DNA of 64,000 nucleotides from DASWJZ01 sp963846475 (GTDB lineage: Bacteria > Pseudomonadota > Alphaproteobacteria > Rhizobiales > Afifellaceae): assembly GCA_963846475.1 (NCBI GenBank), contig CAWJVZ010000003.1:693111-757110 (forward strand), in the 5' to 3' direction. Below the pieces are notes generated by a model, which was given only the letters and a program-made list of their open reading frames with translations, made no database searches and was not told where the DNA came from. Positions 63,267-64,000 of the stretch are shown here, in pieces. Position 1 is the stretch's first letter; every line of letters begins with the position of its first letter. The translations under genes were made by a program, and so were the position numbers.

Positions 63267-63623
63267 TCACACGGATACGTCCGGGTGGCGGCCGCGCAGG
63301 TGCTCGCCGAGCGTCTCACGCACCCAGCGCCGCTCGTCGGCGCTCGCCATCCGGTAGCGGCCGAGCAGCTCCTTCTGCGTGTCGAGCGGCAGTCCTGAGA
63401 TCTCCCAGCGAACCGCCAGCCGCTCGAACAGGAGCTCGGCCCGGCGTTGCCAGCGATCCTCGCCAGAGGCGGCCGGCTTCGAGTCGAGCTGCTCGAGCTG
63501 GCGCAGCGTCCCGGCGCTCAGCTCATCCCGCAGCGTGAGCACGTTGCCCTCGGGGTCGCGGTACTCCGTTGTGCTCGCGGGCGCGCCCGGCCCCTGCGCG
63601 CGCCTGCGCGAACGACGTCCCAT
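63267..63623 (-). CDS. Hypothetical protein, Arg-rich
   Basis: A 118-residue protein I do not recognise. It starts MGRRSRRRAQGPGAPA, then STTEYRDPEGNVLTLRDELSAGTLRQLEQLDSKPAASGEDRWQRRAELLFERLAVRWEISGLPLDTQKELLGRYRMA. It is hydrophilic, probably helical, without membrane segments. The segment EYRDPEGNVLTLRDELS looks like a short beta pair then helix. It begins nine bases after the stop of the cyclic-nucleotide-binding gene, on the same strand. Confidence 0.6.
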   Translation of the reverse strand: MGRRSRRRAQGPGAPASTTEYRDPEGNVLTLRDELSAGTLRQLEQLDSKPAASGEDRWQRRAELLFERLAVRWEISGLPLDTQKELLGRYRMASADERRWVRETLGEHLRGRHPDVSV

Positions 63624-63632
63624 AGGCGCTGG

Positions 63633-64000
63633 TCAGCCCAGCATTGTGAGGCAGCGCTCCTCGACCGCGGCCGTGATGCGATCTGCCACACCCGGGTTGG
63701 TCCTGGTCAGCGAGCGCAGGGCCTGCTCGGTCATGACGACCAGCGCGCCGGCGAGGTGGTGACCACCGTGGCATTGCGAACGGCCTTGGCGACGATGCCC
63801 ATCTCCCCGAGGAAATCACCCGGGCCCAGCTCGGCGATTCGGTCGCCGTCGCGCATCACCTCGGCCGTTCCGTCCTCGATCACGAAGAACTCATAGGCGA
63901 ATTCGCCCTGGCTCCACTCAGTCCCCTCGGGGACCTCGACCTGGTCGGCGTGCGGGGCGATGGCCTGGCGCTCATCGCTCGACAGCGACTCAAACAGCGG
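63633..64000 (-). CDS. Cyclic-nucleotide-binding-domain protein, 5' end beyond window, one frame break
   Basis: The C-terminal part of a cap-family protein. Reading from the window edge: PLFESLSSDERQAIAPHADQVEVPEGTEWSQGEFAYEFFVIEDGTAEVMRDGDRIAELGPGDFLGEMG, which is the CRP-like beta-roll with the phosphate-binding loop GDFLGEM. A base seems missing near 63,745; the next frame gives LVVMTEQALRSLTRTNPGVADRITAAVEERCLTMLG and a stop. No DNA-binding helix-turn-helix follows, so it is a stand-alone sensor domain rather than a transcription factor. Confidence 0.78.

Overview
The window is high-GC DNA that looks like two organisms joined. Bases 1 to about 58,594 read as an alphaproteobacterium of the Rhizobiales/Hyphomicrobiales kind. 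The evidence is an Anbu protease, a coxMNOP-like oxidase, a XoxF-type PQQ dehydrogenase, a short PutA, many sugar and NitT/TauT ABC importers, an HWE histidine kinase, an EcfG-type promoter and several palindromic intergenic repeats. At about 58,594 an aldehyde dehydrogenase gene is cut in mid-frame and fused to a membrane-protein gene. From there to 64,000 the content (YqgE, GST-like, SGNH/DUF459, MBOAT, cyclic-nucleotide-binding protein) fits an actinobacterium of the Thermoleophilia/Solirubrobacterales kind. I read this as a chimeric (probably metagenomic) contig. Single-base indels are dense in 1-790 and 16.2-25.6 kb, with a few near 48.4 kb and in 58.6-64 kb. They break frames that otherwise stay fully conserved, which suggests sequence errors rather than gene death.

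Layout. 0-0.8 kb: end of anbu. 1.0-2.8 kb (minus): hisN-like phosphatase and a choline-kinase-like phosphotransferase. 2.8-10.8 kb (minus): one tightly overlapping operon of PQQ/lanthanide alcohol dehydrogenase (xoxF), xoxJ, cytochrome c, a cytochrome-c-bearing oxidase subunit II, subunits I and III, a small membrane protein and CtaG. This is a complete path from a periplasmic alcohol to oxygen. 11.0-16.0 kb (plus): DapA-family aldolase/lyase, epoxide-hydrolase-like enzyme, PutA. 16.2-17.7 kb (minus): N-acyl-D-amino-acid deacylase. 17.9-25.6 kb (plus): NitT/TauT-type importer with a set of unassigned catabolic enzymes. 25.7-31.4 kb (plus): YtfQRT/YjfF-like sugar importer and an enolase-superfamily sugar-acid enzyme. 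31.4-33.3 kb (minus): multi-PAS HWE kinase. 33.4-39.8 kb (plus): TauE exporter, beta-hydroxyacid dehydrogenase, a second NitT/TauT importer, a SelA-like PLP enzyme that seems to start at CTG, and a Spy/CpxP-like periplasmic protein. 39.9-42.9 kb (plus): FrcABC-like sugar importer.

42.8-44.7 kb holds the most unusual local structure. A WHH/HNH-type nuclease gene overlaps a DUF2019-like gene (candidate toxin and immunity protein). A 595-bp tandem duplication has copied the small gene, together with the tail of the neighbouring permease and the tail of the nuclease. 44.8-47.2 kb: SDR, cupin and ribokinase-like kinase. 47.2-50.8 kb (minus): SLC13-type permease with TrkA-C domains, CBS protein, VOC protein and a DUF4142 protein behind an EcfG-like promoter. 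51.1-56.5 kb (plus): the two subunits of an NAD-dependent formate dehydrogenase, separated by a three-gene toxin/antitoxin-like block on the opposite strand. 56.7-58.6 kb: GH19 endolysin-like protein, UPF0303 protein and the aldehyde dehydrogenase fragment.

Taken together, the alphaproteobacterial part suggests a soil heterotroph that oxidises alcohols and formate for energy and scavenges sugars, sugar acids, proline and D-amino-acid derivatives. I saw no rRNA, tRNA, CRISPR array or insertion sequence.
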